DNA of 64,000 nucleotides from an uncultured Lachnospiraceae bacterium (GCA_934320845.1 CAKRFU010000011.1:33595-97594); one strand, 5' to 3'. Shown: positions 18,292-27,322, numbered from the stretch's first letter. Made by a program: numbers and translations. The notes: generated from the sequence alone by a model not told the origin.

Positions 18292-20943
18292 TTATAACTG
18301 GCTCTCTACAACCTCATATGCCTTTTCGATTGCTGCCGGTATTCCGTCAGGATTCTTTCCTCCTGCCTGAGCCATGTTTGGACGTCCACCGCCGCCACCG
18401 CCAACAAGTGCTGCGATTCCTTTGATAAGATTTCCGGCATGAGCACCTTTCTTAACTGCATCATCTGTTGCCATTGCGAGAAGTGTTACTTTTCCGTCAA
18501 CTGCTGACGCAAGCACTACCACACCGCTTCCAATCTTTTCTTTCATCTGGTCACCAAGATTTCTAAGACCGTTCATGTCTACATCGGGAACTGCCATTGC
18601 AAGAACCTTTACGCCTTTTATCTCTTTAATCTGGCTGTCTACATCTCCTACCGCATCATTGGCAAGTTTTGCTTTAAGTTTTTCATTTTCACTTGAAAGC
18701 TCTTTTATCTCATCATGCATCGCATTAATCTTGTTTACGAGTTTTGAAGGTTCTGCCTTTGCTGCCTTTGCTGCCTCGTTAAGTTCTCTTTCAATCTCTG
18801 CATAATATTTCATAAGTCCATCGCCTGTGAGCGCTTCAATACGGCGTGTTCCTGCTGCTACACCGCTTTCAGATATAATCTTGAAGTATCCTATAACTCC
18901 TGTGTTCGCAACATGAGTACCACCACAAAGCTCTGTACTGAAATCTCCCATCTTTACAACACGGACTTTCTCACCATATTTCTCACCAAAGAGTGCCATG
19001 GCTCCTGTCTTTTTAGCTTCATCAAGTGACATAACTTCTGTCACTACCTGAAGATTTGCTGCAACTTCTTTATTTACAATATCTTCAACCTTGCTTATCT
19101 CCTCAGGTGTCATTGCTGAGAAATGTGTAAAGTCGAATCTAAGTCTGTTTGCATCATTGTATGAACCTGCCTGCTCTACGTGAGAACCTAATACTTTACG
19201 AAGTGCTTCCTGCAAAAGATGTGTTGCACTGTGGTTTTTACATGTTGCTGTACGATTTGCGGCATCAACTTTGAGTGTGACCGTATCTCCATCCTTAAAC
19301 ATACCCTTGACAACTTCACCAATGTGTGCGACTTTTCCACCGAGAAGTTTAACCGTATCTTTTACCTTAAACTCGCTGTCGCCACAGATGATTGTTCCTA
19401 TGTCTGCCTGCTGACCGCCCATTGTTGCATAGAACGGTGTCTTGTCAACAATAATAGTTCCGCTCTGACCATCTGTAAGTGCTGCAACCACATCACTCTC
19501 AGTTGTAAGTGCAGTGATTTTTCCATCTGCCTCAAGTCTGTCATATCCGATAAACTCTGTTGTAAGTGCCGGGTCAAGCTGCTGGTAAACAGTCTCTTCT
19601 GCTCCCATGTAATTTGTAGTTTTTCTTGCACTGCGGGCTTTCTGCTTTTGCTCTTCCATAGCAGCCTCAAAGCCTTTCTCATCTACCGTGTATCCTTTTT
19701 CCTCAAGGATTTCAGTAGTGAGGTCTACAGGGAATCCATAAGTGTCATATAATTTAAATGCATCTTTTCCATCAAGTTCTTTTTTACCTGATTTTGCAAG
19801 TTCTTCCTGCATCTGATTAAGAATATTTAATCCCTGATCTATTGTCTTATCAAATTTGCTTTCTTCCTGTGAAAGAACATTTAAAATAAATTCTTTCTTT
19901 TCTTCAAGCTCCGGATAACCGTCTTTTGACTCATTTATAACTGTCTGTGCAAGCTCTGCCATAAACTGTTTGTTGATTCCAAGCATACGTCCGTGACGAA
20001 CAGCTCTTCTTATAAGACGGCGGAGCACATAACCACGACCCTCGTTTGACGGCATGATTCCGTCTGAAACCATAAATGTTGAAGAACGGATGTGGTCTGT
20101 GATAAGTCTTATTGATACATCCTTTGCCTCATCTGTCTGATATGTGGTATCTGCCATCTCACATATTTTGTCTCTGATAGCTTTCATTGTATCTACATCA
20201 AATACGGAATCAACATCCTGAACGACAACTGCAAGACGCTCAAGTCCCATACCTGTATCTATGTTTTTATTTTCAAGCTCCTCATAACCGCCATGTCCGT
20301 CACCGTTAAACTGTGTGAATACATTGTTCCATACTTCCATGAAACGGTCACAATCACAGCCCACCTTACAATCAGGTTTGCCGCAGCCATACTTTTCTCC
20401 TCTGTCATAATAAATCTCTGAACATGGACCGCATGGACCTGCACCGTGCTCCCAGAAGTTGTCACACTCTCCGTTTTCATCACGGTAAAAACGTGTAATC
20501 TTTTCTCCCGGTACACCTATTTCTTTTGTCCAGATATCATACGCCTCATCATCCTCACCATAGATGGAAGGATAAAGTCTTTCAGGCTCCATTCCGATAA
20601 CCTTTGTCAAAAACTCCCATGACCAGGTAATAGCCTCATGTTTGAAGTAATCACCAAAAGAAAAGTTTCCAAGCATCTCAAAGAAAGTAAGATGACGTGC
20701 TGTCTTTCCTACATTTTCAATATCACCTGTACGAACACACTTCTGGCATGTCGTAACACGTCTTCTAGGCGGAATCTCCTGACCTGTAAAATATGGCTTA
20801 AGCGGCGCCATACCTGCATTTATAAGTAATAAACTGTTATCATTGTGTGGAACGAGAGAAAAGCTTTTCATTGCAAGATGACCTTTGCTCTCGAAGAACT
20901 CTAAGTACATTCTACGAAGTTCATTAACACCGTATTTTTTCAT
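18292..20943 (-). CDS. alaS: Alanyl-tRNA synthetase
   Basis: 883 residues. Charges tRNA-Ala and edits Ser/Gly mischarging. The class II catalytic core begins ELRRMYLEFFESKGH; motif 2 lies around RHLTFFEMLGNFSFGDYF. The editing domain carries HSATH and CGGTH zinc/editing motifs (~560-670), and a C-Ala domain closes with a glycine run (GGGGGGRPNMAQAGG). The start at 20943 follows GGAGG; an in-frame ATG at 20982 has none. Promoter at 21042-21070 is full consensus. I found no T-box signature in the leader. Confidence 0.97.
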   Translation of the reverse strand: MKKYGVNELRRMYLEFFESKGHLAMKSFSLVPHNDNSLLLINAGMAPLKPYFTGQEIPPRRRVTTCQKCVRTGDIENVGKTARHLTFFEMLGNFSFGDYFKHEAITWSWEFLTKVIGMEPERLYPSIYGEDDEAYDIWTKEIGVPGEKITRFYRDENGECDNFWEHGAGPCGPCSEIYYDRGEKYGCGKPDCKVGCDCDRFMEVWNNVFTQFNGDGHGGYEELENKNIDTGMGLERLAVVVQDVDSVFDVDTMKAIRDKICEMADTTYQTDEAKDVSIRLITDHIRSSTFMVSDGIMPSNEGRGYVLRRLIRRAVRHGRMLGINKQFMAELAQTVINESKDGYPELEEKKEFILNVLSQEESKFDKTIDQGLNILNQMQEELAKSGKKELDGKDAFKLYDTYGFPVDLTTEILEEKGYTVDEKGFEAAMEEQKQKARSARKTTNYMGAEETVYQQLDPALTTEFIGYDRLEADGKITALTTESDVVAALTDGQSGTIIVDKTPFYATMGGQQADIGTIICGDSEFKVKDTVKLLGGKVAHIGEVVKGMFKDGDTVTLKVDAANRTATCKNHSATHLLQEALRKVLGSHVEQAGSYNDANRLRFDFTHFSAMTPEEISKVEDIVNKEVAANLQVVTEVMSLDEAKKTGAMALFGEKYGEKVRVVKMGDFSTELCGGTHVANTGVIGYFKIISESGVAAGTRRIEALTGDGLMKYYAEIERELNEAAKAAKAEPSKLVNKINAMHDEIKELSSENEKLKAKLANDAVGDVDSQIKEIKGVKVLAMAVPDVDMNGLRNLGDQMKEKIGSGVVVLASAVDGKVTLLAMATDDAVKKGAHAGNLIKGIAALVGGGGGGRPNMAQAGGKNPDGIPAAIEKAYEVVESQL

Positions 20944-21041
20944 GATTATATTCCTCCAGCTAATGTCGGGACACTTTATCATCCCTCTATTTTCATAACT
21001 TTTTCTAAGTCTTCTTATAAAAGATTAAAGTCTAATAAATA

Positions 21042-21070
21042 ATTATAAGTTATGAAATTTAGTCTGTCAA
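21042..21070 (-). promoter_or_regulatory. alaS promoter
   Basis: Minus strand TTGACA (21070-21065), 17-bp spacer, TATAAT (21047-21042): full consensus. The leader (~90 nt) has an 8-9 bp inverted repeat (CATAACTT with AAGTTATG) but no T-box. Confidence 0.82.
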
Positions 21071-21111
21071 TAAATCATTCCCTTTATATTTCATATTTTT
21101 CTGATACAATA

Positions 21112-23037
21112 TCAATAATCATACTCTTCATATGTTTCGTCTGATTGCTTCAACAATCCGTCATTTGTCAACTCAGTAATTGCAGACATAGTATTTTTTG
21201 CCTTTTTAGTTACAAGTAATATTTTCTTTAAGGCAAACTTATCTGACTCATTCACATAAAAGAATTTTCTTTCACAATCATTCATTTTATACTTTTCAGC
21301 CATAACTTCACTTACAAACGTCTTAAATTGTATCTCCGCATAATCATTACCACCTGCAGTGTTAAGGTTTAATATGTCAATATTTCCATCTGCTACATCA
21401 GCCTTAAGAGCATCGTATAATTTCTTTCTTGCTTTTTCGTCTGTAAGAACACGGGTATACCAGACATTGTCATCTTTGTCAGCATCCGTACTCCCAACAT
21501 CTACATTCTGTAATTTGAAGTTCTCGTCATTATATGCCTTTGAAAAAACAGCCTCAAGTTTCTGATTGCTGCTATTTGCACATTTAATGAGTTCATCGGA
21601 TATTGAACCTTTTCTTACCGGTATTGTATAAGAAAATTCACGCTTTGAGCCATTTTTTAATGTATAAATGAAGTCTATTCCACAGTTGTTTTCTTCTTCA
21701 CCTACATCAAGCTTTTTATCCTCAATCTCTTTTTGTATCTCAATAAATTTACTGATGTCATCCTCATCGGTATACAAAAGTCCATTGTATGCTGAAATTT
21801 CAAGAGAACTTACATTTTTTGCATCAGGAATTTTTACACCTATAACTCCTGCCGCCTCCAAAGCAAGAAATATAAACATAACTCCAAATACAGCAAAAAA
21901 GTTAGACTTGCTGAATGTTTTCCAGACGAAAAATGTTTTCTTTAATATCATTTCACTTATAAAATAACATATTGAAACACATATCAGAACCAATATACCC
22001 GCATATATAAGCTTTCCACCCTCATAGCCCATCGAATTAAATAATGAACTGGCATTATAGAATCGTATAACCCAAAGTATAAGTGCCAAAAAGACTCCGC
22101 CTGTAATAGAAAATACTGTTCTGAATACCGGCTTACACCATGTAAACGAAACTACATCTCCTACTGTCTCAGATTTGCGGTACTTATACAGCATTAAAGA
22201 AATTACAAATATGATTATTCCAACTGCAAAAACTCCAACAAATGGCATAATATCATTTCCTGTAATCGCATATTTCTGTGAATATCCCGGAGTATACTTT
22301 CCTGCTACGGAGGTCACATTTTTTATTCCTGCCTTCTGCATGCAATATATAACGGGACTAAGCCATATAAATCTGTTTTCCAATATATCCGTAGGCGAAA
22401 CATCTCTTGTTGCATAAGAGAACATCTGATTTAATGAATAGAACATCATAAACACAGCAACATAAAGGACATTTGCAACATCGTATATAACTATGGACAT
22501 CATGCTGTTTCCACATACCATAACAACCGTACATGCCATACTGTAAAACAGTACTATCATGGCAAGCACTTCAAATGCAAGTAAAGCAATATCTGAAACC
22601 ATTTGCGTTTTATAAACACATGCTATTTCAATGTAACTTATAAAACTTAATACATATGGTATCAGCAAGATGATTAAACCTGCCAGATAGTGTGATACAA
22701 ATAGCACCTCCCTCTTAATAGGAAATGAATGCATCATATACATGTCTCTCGAATTAAATGTATAGTGAAATATAACTATTGCCACAACTATTGCGAGTAC
22801 ACCTATCACAATTGGATTTGACCATATTACCGAAAATTCTTTTATCTGATCTCGCACATCATCAGGTATTGCCAAAACATTATCTGCGTTTTCTTTCACT
22901 ATGCTGCTGACTTTGCTCATAAGAGGCATTATAAAAGCAATTATAGAAATGAATATCTCAATTGCCCATAAAGACCAAAACTGCATCATATCCTTTTTAA
23001 ATACAGCTTTGCTAAAATAAGATTTCTTTGACTTCAT
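21112..23037 (-). CDS. ABC-2 type transporter permease
   Basis: 641 residues. Clusters of hydrophobic segments: an N-terminal one (~25-45), then several between ~85 and 290 and two or three up to ~400, followed by a soluble region (~410-640) predicted outside or at the membrane face. The start at 23037 follows GGGAGGGG and overlaps the ATPase gene by 26 nt, so the two are translationally coupled. Part of a GntR-ATPase-permease operon like Bacillus ytr, often induced by cell-wall-active agents; the substrate is unknown. Confidence 0.82.
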   Translation of the reverse strand: MKSKKSYFSKAVFKKDMMQFWSLWAIEIFISIIAFIMPLMSKVSSIVKENADNVLAIPDDVRDQIKEFSVIWSNPIVIGVLAIVVAIVIFHYTFNSRDMYMMHSFPIKREVLFVSHYLAGLIILLIPYVLSFISYIEIACVYKTQMVSDIALLAFEVLAMIVLFYSMACTVVMVCGNSMMSIVIYDVANVLYVAVFMMFYSLNQMFSYATRDVSPTDILENRFIWLSPVIYCMQKAGIKNVTSVAGKYTPGYSQKYAITGNDIMPFVGVFAVGIIIFVISLMLYKYRKSETVGDVVSFTWCKPVFRTVFSITGGVFLALILWVIRFYNASSLFNSMGYEGGKLIYAGILVLICVSICYFISEMILKKTFFVWKTFSKSNFFAVFGVMFIFLALEAAGVIGVKIPDAKNVSSLEISAYNGLLYTDEDDISKFIEIQKEIEDKKLDVGEEENNCGIDFIYTLKNGSKREFSYTIPVRKGSISDELIKCANSSNQKLEAVFSKAYNDENFKLQNVDVGSTDADKDDNVWYTRVLTDEKARKKLYDALKADVADGNIDILNLNTAGGNDYAEIQFKTFVSEVMAEKYKMNDCERKFFYVNESDKFALKKILLVTKKAKNTMSAITELTNDGLLKQSDETYEEYDY

Positions 23038-23911
23038 AATTTTCCCCTCCCAACTCATATATAAATATTTCTTCCAGCGTAAGCGGCAAAACATCCATGA
23101 GTATCGGATTTAAACTCATAATTTTCCTCTCTGCCATTTCCGGTTCACCTTTTACAATAATAGTATGAACCTTTCCCATGACAGAATGATTTACCACATT
23201 CACATATTTCTCAAGTTCCGGTACTTCATCTGCAAATGCTACCTGAACTTTTGAAACACTTCCCTGAAGTTCTGTCAAAGAACGCTCTATTATCAATTTG
23301 CCTTTATTCATAATTCCAACATAATCACAGACATCTTCAAGTTCCCTAAGATTATGTGATGATACAAGCACTGTCACACCATATTTACTTACTTCATTTA
23401 AAAGAATATTCCATATCTGTTTTCTCATAACCGGGTCAAGTCCGTCAACCGGTTCATCAAGAACAAGAATATCCGGCCGCATACTAACTGCAAGCAAAAA
23501 GGCCGACTGTTTCTGCATACCCTTTGACATTCTTCTTACACGCATCTTTCTGTCAATTGCCGGAAAACAATTACAAAGTTTTACATATAATTCTTTATCA
23601 AATTTCTTGTAAATGCCTGCATAATACTTCATCATATCATCAAGGCTCGCCTGTTTAAAATAAAATACATCATCCGGGATGAATGCAATTTTTTCTTTTA
23701 CATCCGGATTTTCAAAAACATCCGCTCCTGCCACTTGTATACTTCCGCTATCCGGTTTAAATATACCTGTTATATTTCTAAGGAGTGTTGATTTACCGGC
23801 ACCGTTTGGTCCCACCAATCCATATACCGAGCCTTTTTTTATATGAAATGACGCATTATCCAAAGCCTTAAACCCTTCAAAACTTTTACATACATCTTTT
23901 CCTATTATCAT
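23012..23911 (-). CDS. ABC transporter ATP-binding protein, ABC-2 exporter type
   Basis: 299 residues. Walker A GPNGAGKST, a degenerate signature RRMSKGMQKQ, Walker B ILVLDEPVDGLDP and H-loop VLVSSHN. The MSKGMQ signature is usual in the YtrB/EcsA-like group. The start at 23911 was chosen from GAGG with 6-nt spacing. Gene order on the minus strand is GntR regulator, this ATPase, permease, with 95 nt after the regulator. Confidence 0.92.
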   Translation of the reverse strand: MIIGKDVCKSFEGFKALDNASFHIKKGSVYGLVGPNGAGKSTLLRNITGIFKPDSGSIQVAGADVFENPDVKEKIAFIPDDVFYFKQASLDDMMKYYAGIYKKFDKELYVKLCNCFPAIDRKMRVRRMSKGMQKQSAFLLAVSMRPDILVLDEPVDGLDPVMRKQIWNILLNEVSKYGVTVLVSSHNLRELEDVCDYVGIMNKGKLIIERSLTELQGSVSKVQVAFADEVPELEKYVNVVNHSVMGKVHTIIVKGEPEMAERKIMSLNPILMDVLPLTLEEIFIYELGGENYEVKEILF

Positions 23912-24006
23912 TTCTACCTCATTTCTGTGCATAATTCCTGCACCCGTCTGATTTGCTGCCTCATATAGTTTTTCGTGTAGCAGCTTTAATTTTCACTAAA
24001 GATTTG

Positions 24007-24372
24007 CTATTTGCTGTTCCATACCTTATCTATAACAGCAAAAACATCTTCTTTTTTAGTCCCCATAAATTTAAGTTCCTCCGAAATATCCGCAACCTGT
24101 TTCAAAAGTTCACTCTTCCTTGCCGAATTTTCCTCAGGAATGCCCGCAACAAAACAGCCTTTTCCCTTCACTGTATATACATAACCTTCTGCTTCCAGTT
24201 CCCTATACGCTCTTTGTATCGTGTTTGGATTAATCGTAAGTGATGTTGCCAACTCTCTTACCGATGGCAGTTTTTCATTGCTCTCCATAATCCCCTGCAC
24301 AATAAGTTTTCTGATTCCGTCCTTAATCTGCTCATAAATTGGTCTTGAATCACGATAATTTATTTGAATCAC
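24007..24372 (-). CDS. GntR-family transcriptional repressor, YtrA subfamily
   Basis: 121 residues: an N-terminal winged helix (~8-75; SRPIYEQIKDGIRKLI, then LPSVRELATSLTINPNTIQR as recognition region) and a short C-terminal dimerisation segment, the length typical of the YtrA subfamily linked to ABC transporters. The start codon is GTG, set by GGGAGGTGA upstream. A strong promoter and a perfect inverted repeat lie 140-200 bp upstream, so autorepression of the whole operon is likely; that is inference from position and symmetry. Confidence 0.92.
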   Translation of the reverse strand: MIQINYRDSRPIYEQIKDGIRKLIVQGIMESNEKLPSVRELATSLTINPNTIQRAYRELEAEGYVYTVKGKGCFVAGIPEENSARKSELLKQVADISEELKFMGTKKEDVFAVIDKVWNSK

Positions 24373-24510
24373 TTTCTGTCACCTCCCCTCATATACGCCT
24401 AAAACGCTTATTTTTTGTCATACATCCAAATTTTAATCCTAAATCACGGATATATGACGCTGTTCCCCAATTTTTTTGATAATAAAGTCTCCCACAACCG
24501 TATTATCACA

Positions 24511-24543
24511 ATTAACTGTATTAACATTCTTAATACAGTTAAT
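24511..24543. promoter_or_regulatory. Operator: perfect 14-bp inverted repeat
   Basis: ATTAACTGTATTAA (24511-24524), CATTC, then the exact reverse complement (24530-24543). It directly follows the -10 box of the GntR operon promoter and covers the expected start site, the usual place for repression by a YtrA-type dimer. Confidence 0.75.
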
Positions 24544-24572
24544 ATAATAAAGCAGGCTGACAAAATTGTCAA
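24544..24572 (-). promoter_or_regulatory. GntR/ABC operon promoter
   Basis: Minus strand TTGACA (24572-24567), 17-bp spacer, TATTAT (24549-24544), abutting the inverted-repeat operator. Confidence 0.8.
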
Positions 24573-24672
24573 CCCACTTTTTGATAGAATAGATTTCGCT
24601 GTGCATGTTCTAACGCCATTCGCTGAAAAGTTTATATCAATCTCTGCTGTTTACATATCAATTGCTTTCTCT

Positions 24673-24734
24673 ATAACAACGAATGCTCAGCTCGAAAACT
24701 CCGTTTTTTCGTGGAAAATTGCATTCGTTGTTAT
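24673..24734. repeat. Long inverted repeat with nested hairpin
   Basis: ATAACAACGAATGC (24673-24686) and its exact complement (24721-24734) enclose 34 nt with an inner CGAAAA/TTTTCG stem. Convergence point between the GntR operon promoter region and the end of spoIVA. A further small hairpin TGTGCA/TGCACA follows at 24745-24762. No gene is visible in 24573-24766. Confidence 0.6.
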
Positions 24735-24766
24735 ATCATATACTTGTGCATTTTTTTGCACATAAC

Positions 24767-24810
24767 AAAGTTTCGTAAGAAACTTTTAATATGAACACTT
24801 TAGTGTTCAT
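24767..24810 (-). repeat. Double-hairpin repeat, copy 1, after spoIVA
   Basis: Minus strand: ATGAACAC, TAAA, GTGTTCAT; linker ATTA; AAAGTTTC, TTAC, GAAACTTT. It starts 4 nt after the spoIVA stop. The same two-hairpin plan recurs at 33550-33591 and, degenerate, at 33476-33516. May serve as a terminator or a 3'-end stabiliser. Confidence 0.6.
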
Positions 24811-24814
24811 TATA

Positions 24815-26302
24815 TCATATGATAATACACACAAGTCCGCCGTTGCTGTCGTTTATAACCTTCTGTATTGTGTCTTGAAGTTTCACCTGACTCTCATCAG
24901 TCAACTTATTTACTTTCGTTTCTATTCCCTCCTCAACAAGCTGTCTTACTGTTTTTCCAAATATATTTGTATCCCATATTCCAGACTGTCCATCCTCAGA
25001 AATTATATCTTCACCACCTGCAATATATCTCACAAGATCTTCTGCCTGCTCTTTTGTTCCAACAATAGGAGCAATCTCCGTTTCTATATCTGCCTGTATC
25101 AGATGAATTGACGGACTTGTTGCTCTTAATTTAACCCCAAATTTATTGCCATGATGTATAAGCTCAGGTTCATCTATCTTTATATCCTCTATTGACGGAG
25201 TGATGACACCATATCCTTTTCTCTTTACTTCCGCTAACGAATCACTTATTTTTTCAATCTCCTGTCCTTTCTTTGCAAATTCTTTCAATATATGTATAAG
25301 TTCATATTCTCCTTTTATATCCATTCCTACAAGTTCACTTAAAATCTGATAATACTTTTCTTCATCAAATTTAACAGTAATACTGACATTTCCATTAGTC
25401 ATATCAATATTATTGATATCAAACTGCCTGATATAATCACTGTCTGACAACATATTTTCCCTGTTTATGTCACCAATACAACTTACTTTTGCAAGTATCT
25501 CCCTGACTTTTGCTATAAGTTCCTGTTTAAGCCAATGGCTTGTTTTAAGCATTTCTACCCATTTTGGAAGATAAAATGAAACCTGGCTTACCGGAAATGA
25601 GTCAAGTATCTTTTTCATTATCTTCTTAACATCCTCACTGCTAAGCTGCATACAATTAAGCGCTACCGGAGTTACACCTGTTCTCTCTTTTATTTCTGCA
25701 ATAACGTCTTTTGCTTTTTCTCCAAAAGGATTTGCCGAATTCACTATCACTATAAACGGTTTTCCCAAAGCTTTTAATTCAGATATTGTCTTATCCTCTG
25801 CTACTTTATAACTCTGTCTTGATATGTCACCAAAACTTCCATCTGTTGTTATAACAATTCCTATTGTCGAATGGTCATGTATAACTTTTTTTGTTCCATA
25901 CTCAGCTGCTTTTGCAAAAGGCATAGGTTCTTCTGACCAGGGAGTCATAACCATGCGCTCACGCTCACCTTCCATAAGACCATTTGCATCTTCAACTATA
26001 TAGCCAACACAATCTACCATTCTGACTTTTATCTCATTTCCGTCAAAAAGATTTATCCTGACTGCCTCTTTTGGAATAAATTTAGGTTCCGTTGTCATTA
26101 TTGTTTTTCCTTCTGCCGACTGAGGCAGTTCATCCATTGCCCGTTTTCTGTCATTCTCGTCCTCAATTCCGGGCAGTACAAACATTTCCATAAACTTTTT
26201 TATAAATGTTGACTTTCCTGTTCTGACCGGGCCACAGACTCCTAAATAAAATTCTCCGTTTGTACGCTTTGAAATGTCATTATATACGCTATACTCTTCC
26301 AT
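24815..26302 (-). CDS. spoIVA: Stage IV sporulation protein A, coat morphogenetic ATPase
   Basis: 495 residues, the family length. It polymerises by ATP hydrolysis on the forespore outer membrane as the base of the spore coat. N-terminal P-loop GPVRTGKST (~24-32), a DCVGY segment in place of the GTPase DxxG, a middle domain, and the conserved C-terminus ending VINDSNGGLVCIII, which contacts the membrane anchor. Ribosome site GGGGG seven nt before the ATG. A mother-cell sigma-E promoter is expected, but I could not assign one with confidence. Its presence shows that the lineage makes, or recently made, spores. Confidence 0.96.
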   Translation of the reverse strand: MEEYSVYNDISKRTNGEFYLGVCGPVRTGKSTFIKKFMEMFVLPGIEDENDRKRAMDELPQSAEGKTIMTTEPKFIPKEAVRINLFDGNEIKVRMVDCVGYIVEDANGLMEGERERMVMTPWSEEPMPFAKAAEYGTKKVIHDHSTIGIVITTDGSFGDISRQSYKVAEDKTISELKALGKPFIVIVNSANPFGEKAKDVIAEIKERTGVTPVALNCMQLSSEDVKKIMKKILDSFPVSQVSFYLPKWVEMLKTSHWLKQELIAKVREILAKVSCIGDINRENMLSDSDYIRQFDINNIDMTNGNVSITVKFDEEKYYQILSELVGMDIKGEYELIHILKEFAKKGQEIEKISDSLAEVKRKGYGVITPSIEDIKIDEPELIHHGNKFGVKLRATSPSIHLIQADIETEIAPIVGTKEQAEDLVRYIAGGEDIISEDGQSGIWDTNIFGKTVRQLVEEGIETKVNKLTDESQVKLQDTIQKVINDSNGGLVCIII

Positions 26303-26329
26303 ACTGCCCCCATATATATTTTTTATTAT

Positions 26330-26369
26330 ATGATGGTGAGGTCAAAAAGCATTTTGACCCTTGCATCAT
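26330..26369. repeat. ATGATG/CATCAT hairpin repeat, copy 1
   Basis: ATGATG (26330) and CATCAT (26364-26369) enclose GGTCAAAA, AGCA, TTTTGACC. The 19-nt 3' half is identical at 29419-29437. It lies in the spoIVA upstream region, probably inside or next to its promoter. Confidence 0.6.
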
Positions 26370-26408
26370 TATATTGTTTATTGTTATATATATGAGTTAA
26401 GAAAGAAA

Positions 26409-26440
26409 AAAATGAGCAAAAAATTAATTTTGCTCATTTT
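26409..26440 (-). terminator. Hairpin terminator upstream of spoIVA
   Basis: AAAATGAGCAAAA, 6-nt loop, TTTTGCTCATTTT: 13-bp perfect stem with a T-run on the minus strand. It would stop read-through from the DUF2752/DUF4190 transcript into spoIVA. The rest of 26441-26642 holds no gene. Confidence 0.6.
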
Positions 26441-26642
26441 AATCACAAGTCCACGCATATTTTATATACAATTTTTCCATATATATGTGTATGATTTTTC
26501 ATACCATTCTTTCAATAAGACACTTCCTCTCCAAAGCTTTTATCAACCTTAATATATACCGAAATACGATACATATTGTCTATAACGCAGATATAAGATT
26601 TTTCTTTTTTTAGTTTTTTAAATAGTATATTATCTAAAGCCA

Positions 26643-26675
26643 AAAACTGCCTCAGCCATATACTGAGACAGTTTT
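26643..26675 (-). terminator. Terminator of DUF4190 gene
   Basis: Minus strand AAAACTGTCTCAG, 7-nt loop, CTGAGGCAGTTTT (13 bp, one G-U) followed by TTTGGCTTT, ~30 nt after the stop. Confidence 0.8.
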
Positions 26676-26706
26676 CAATTAACTCTTATATTTGTTTACT
26701 TCCACG

Positions 26707-27249
26707 CTACTCCATACTATTTAAATTATCAATAATACTCTTATAATCATCAGCCGACAAACTCGTTCCAACTACTACAAACATAACTAACATAACCACA
26801 GCTATAATAACACCGATTGCAGCACACACAAGACCGGCTATTGCCATACCTCTTCCAGGCTTATTCTTTGTGAGTACAATTATTGAAAATGCTATTGCAA
26901 GAATTGCAAATATTCCTGAAATATACCATGCACAACAGCATACTATTGATAAAATACCAAGCACTAGAGATGCTATTGCAAATCCTGACGGATTAAAAGT
27001 GCTGTTGCTTGACTGCTGTCCGTTGACATTCTGATATCCGGCATTATTCCATGAACCGTTCTGGTTTCCCATACCACCAAAATTATTTTGATTTAAATTC
27101 TGACCATCATTATATGGATTGTCAGACTGATTTAAATTTTCCTGATTCGGATTGCCATTATAAGCATTAGTATACGAACCGGCATTTTCATTATTAGCTG
27201 CTTCGTTATCATTTTTTTCCAAAGAAACCTTGTTGTTTTCGTTATCCAT
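26707..27249 (-). CDS. DUF4190-domain membrane protein
   Basis: 180 residues. An N-terminal ~90-residue Asn/Gln-rich, low-complexity, probably disordered cytoplasmic tail (NPNQENLNQSDNP and similar) precedes two hydrophobic helices (~95-155) with SLVLGILSIVCCCAWYISGI and GRGMAIAGLVCAAIGVII, the DUF4190 pattern. Function unknown. The start at 27249 was chosen because GAGGA lies ~10 nt upstream; the longer frame begins inside the conserved leader element. It follows the DUF2752 gene, a pairing common in related genomes. Confidence 0.8.
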   Translation of the reverse strand: MDNENNKVSLEKNDNEAANNENAGSYTNAYNGNPNQENLNQSDNPYNDGQNLNQNNFGGMGNQNGSWNNAGYQNVNGQQSSNSTFNPSGFAIASLVLGILSIVCCCAWYISGIFAILAIAFSIIVLTKNKPGRGMAIAGLVCAAIGVIIAVVMLVMFVVVGTSLSADDYKSIIDNLNSME

Positions 27250-27255
27250 TATAAT

Positions 27256-27319
27256 ATAATCCTCATTTCTGCACACATTCTTTACGCATAACAATCTGTG
27301 TCAGGTGCGCACAGACACA
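27256..27319 (-). promoter_or_regulatory. Two-block conserved leader element, copy B
   Basis: Fills the space between the DUF2752 stop (ends at 27323) and the DUF4190 start. Block 1 is 27319-27297, block 2 is 27276-27256, 20 nt apart, in the same order and orientation to the downstream gene as copy A at 11517-11581. Block 2 again includes the ribosome site. GCGCAC in block 1 can pair with GTGTGC in block 2 with one G-U, so the one-base difference between copies keeps this pairing possible. Confidence 0.6.
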
Positions 27320-27322
27320 AAT

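Noticed and set aside
19219..19752. 177-codon Cys-rich plus-strand frame
   Set aside because: Antisense shadow of alaS; composition follows from the alaS codons.
20944..21041. T-box leader for alaS
   Set aside because: No T-box core sequence or specifier stem in the ~90-nt leader; only a short inverted repeat.
23890..23940. Third copy of the two-block leader before the ABC ATPase at 23911
   Set aside because: Only an 11-nt match around the ribosome site (CAGAAATGAGG); block 1 is absent.
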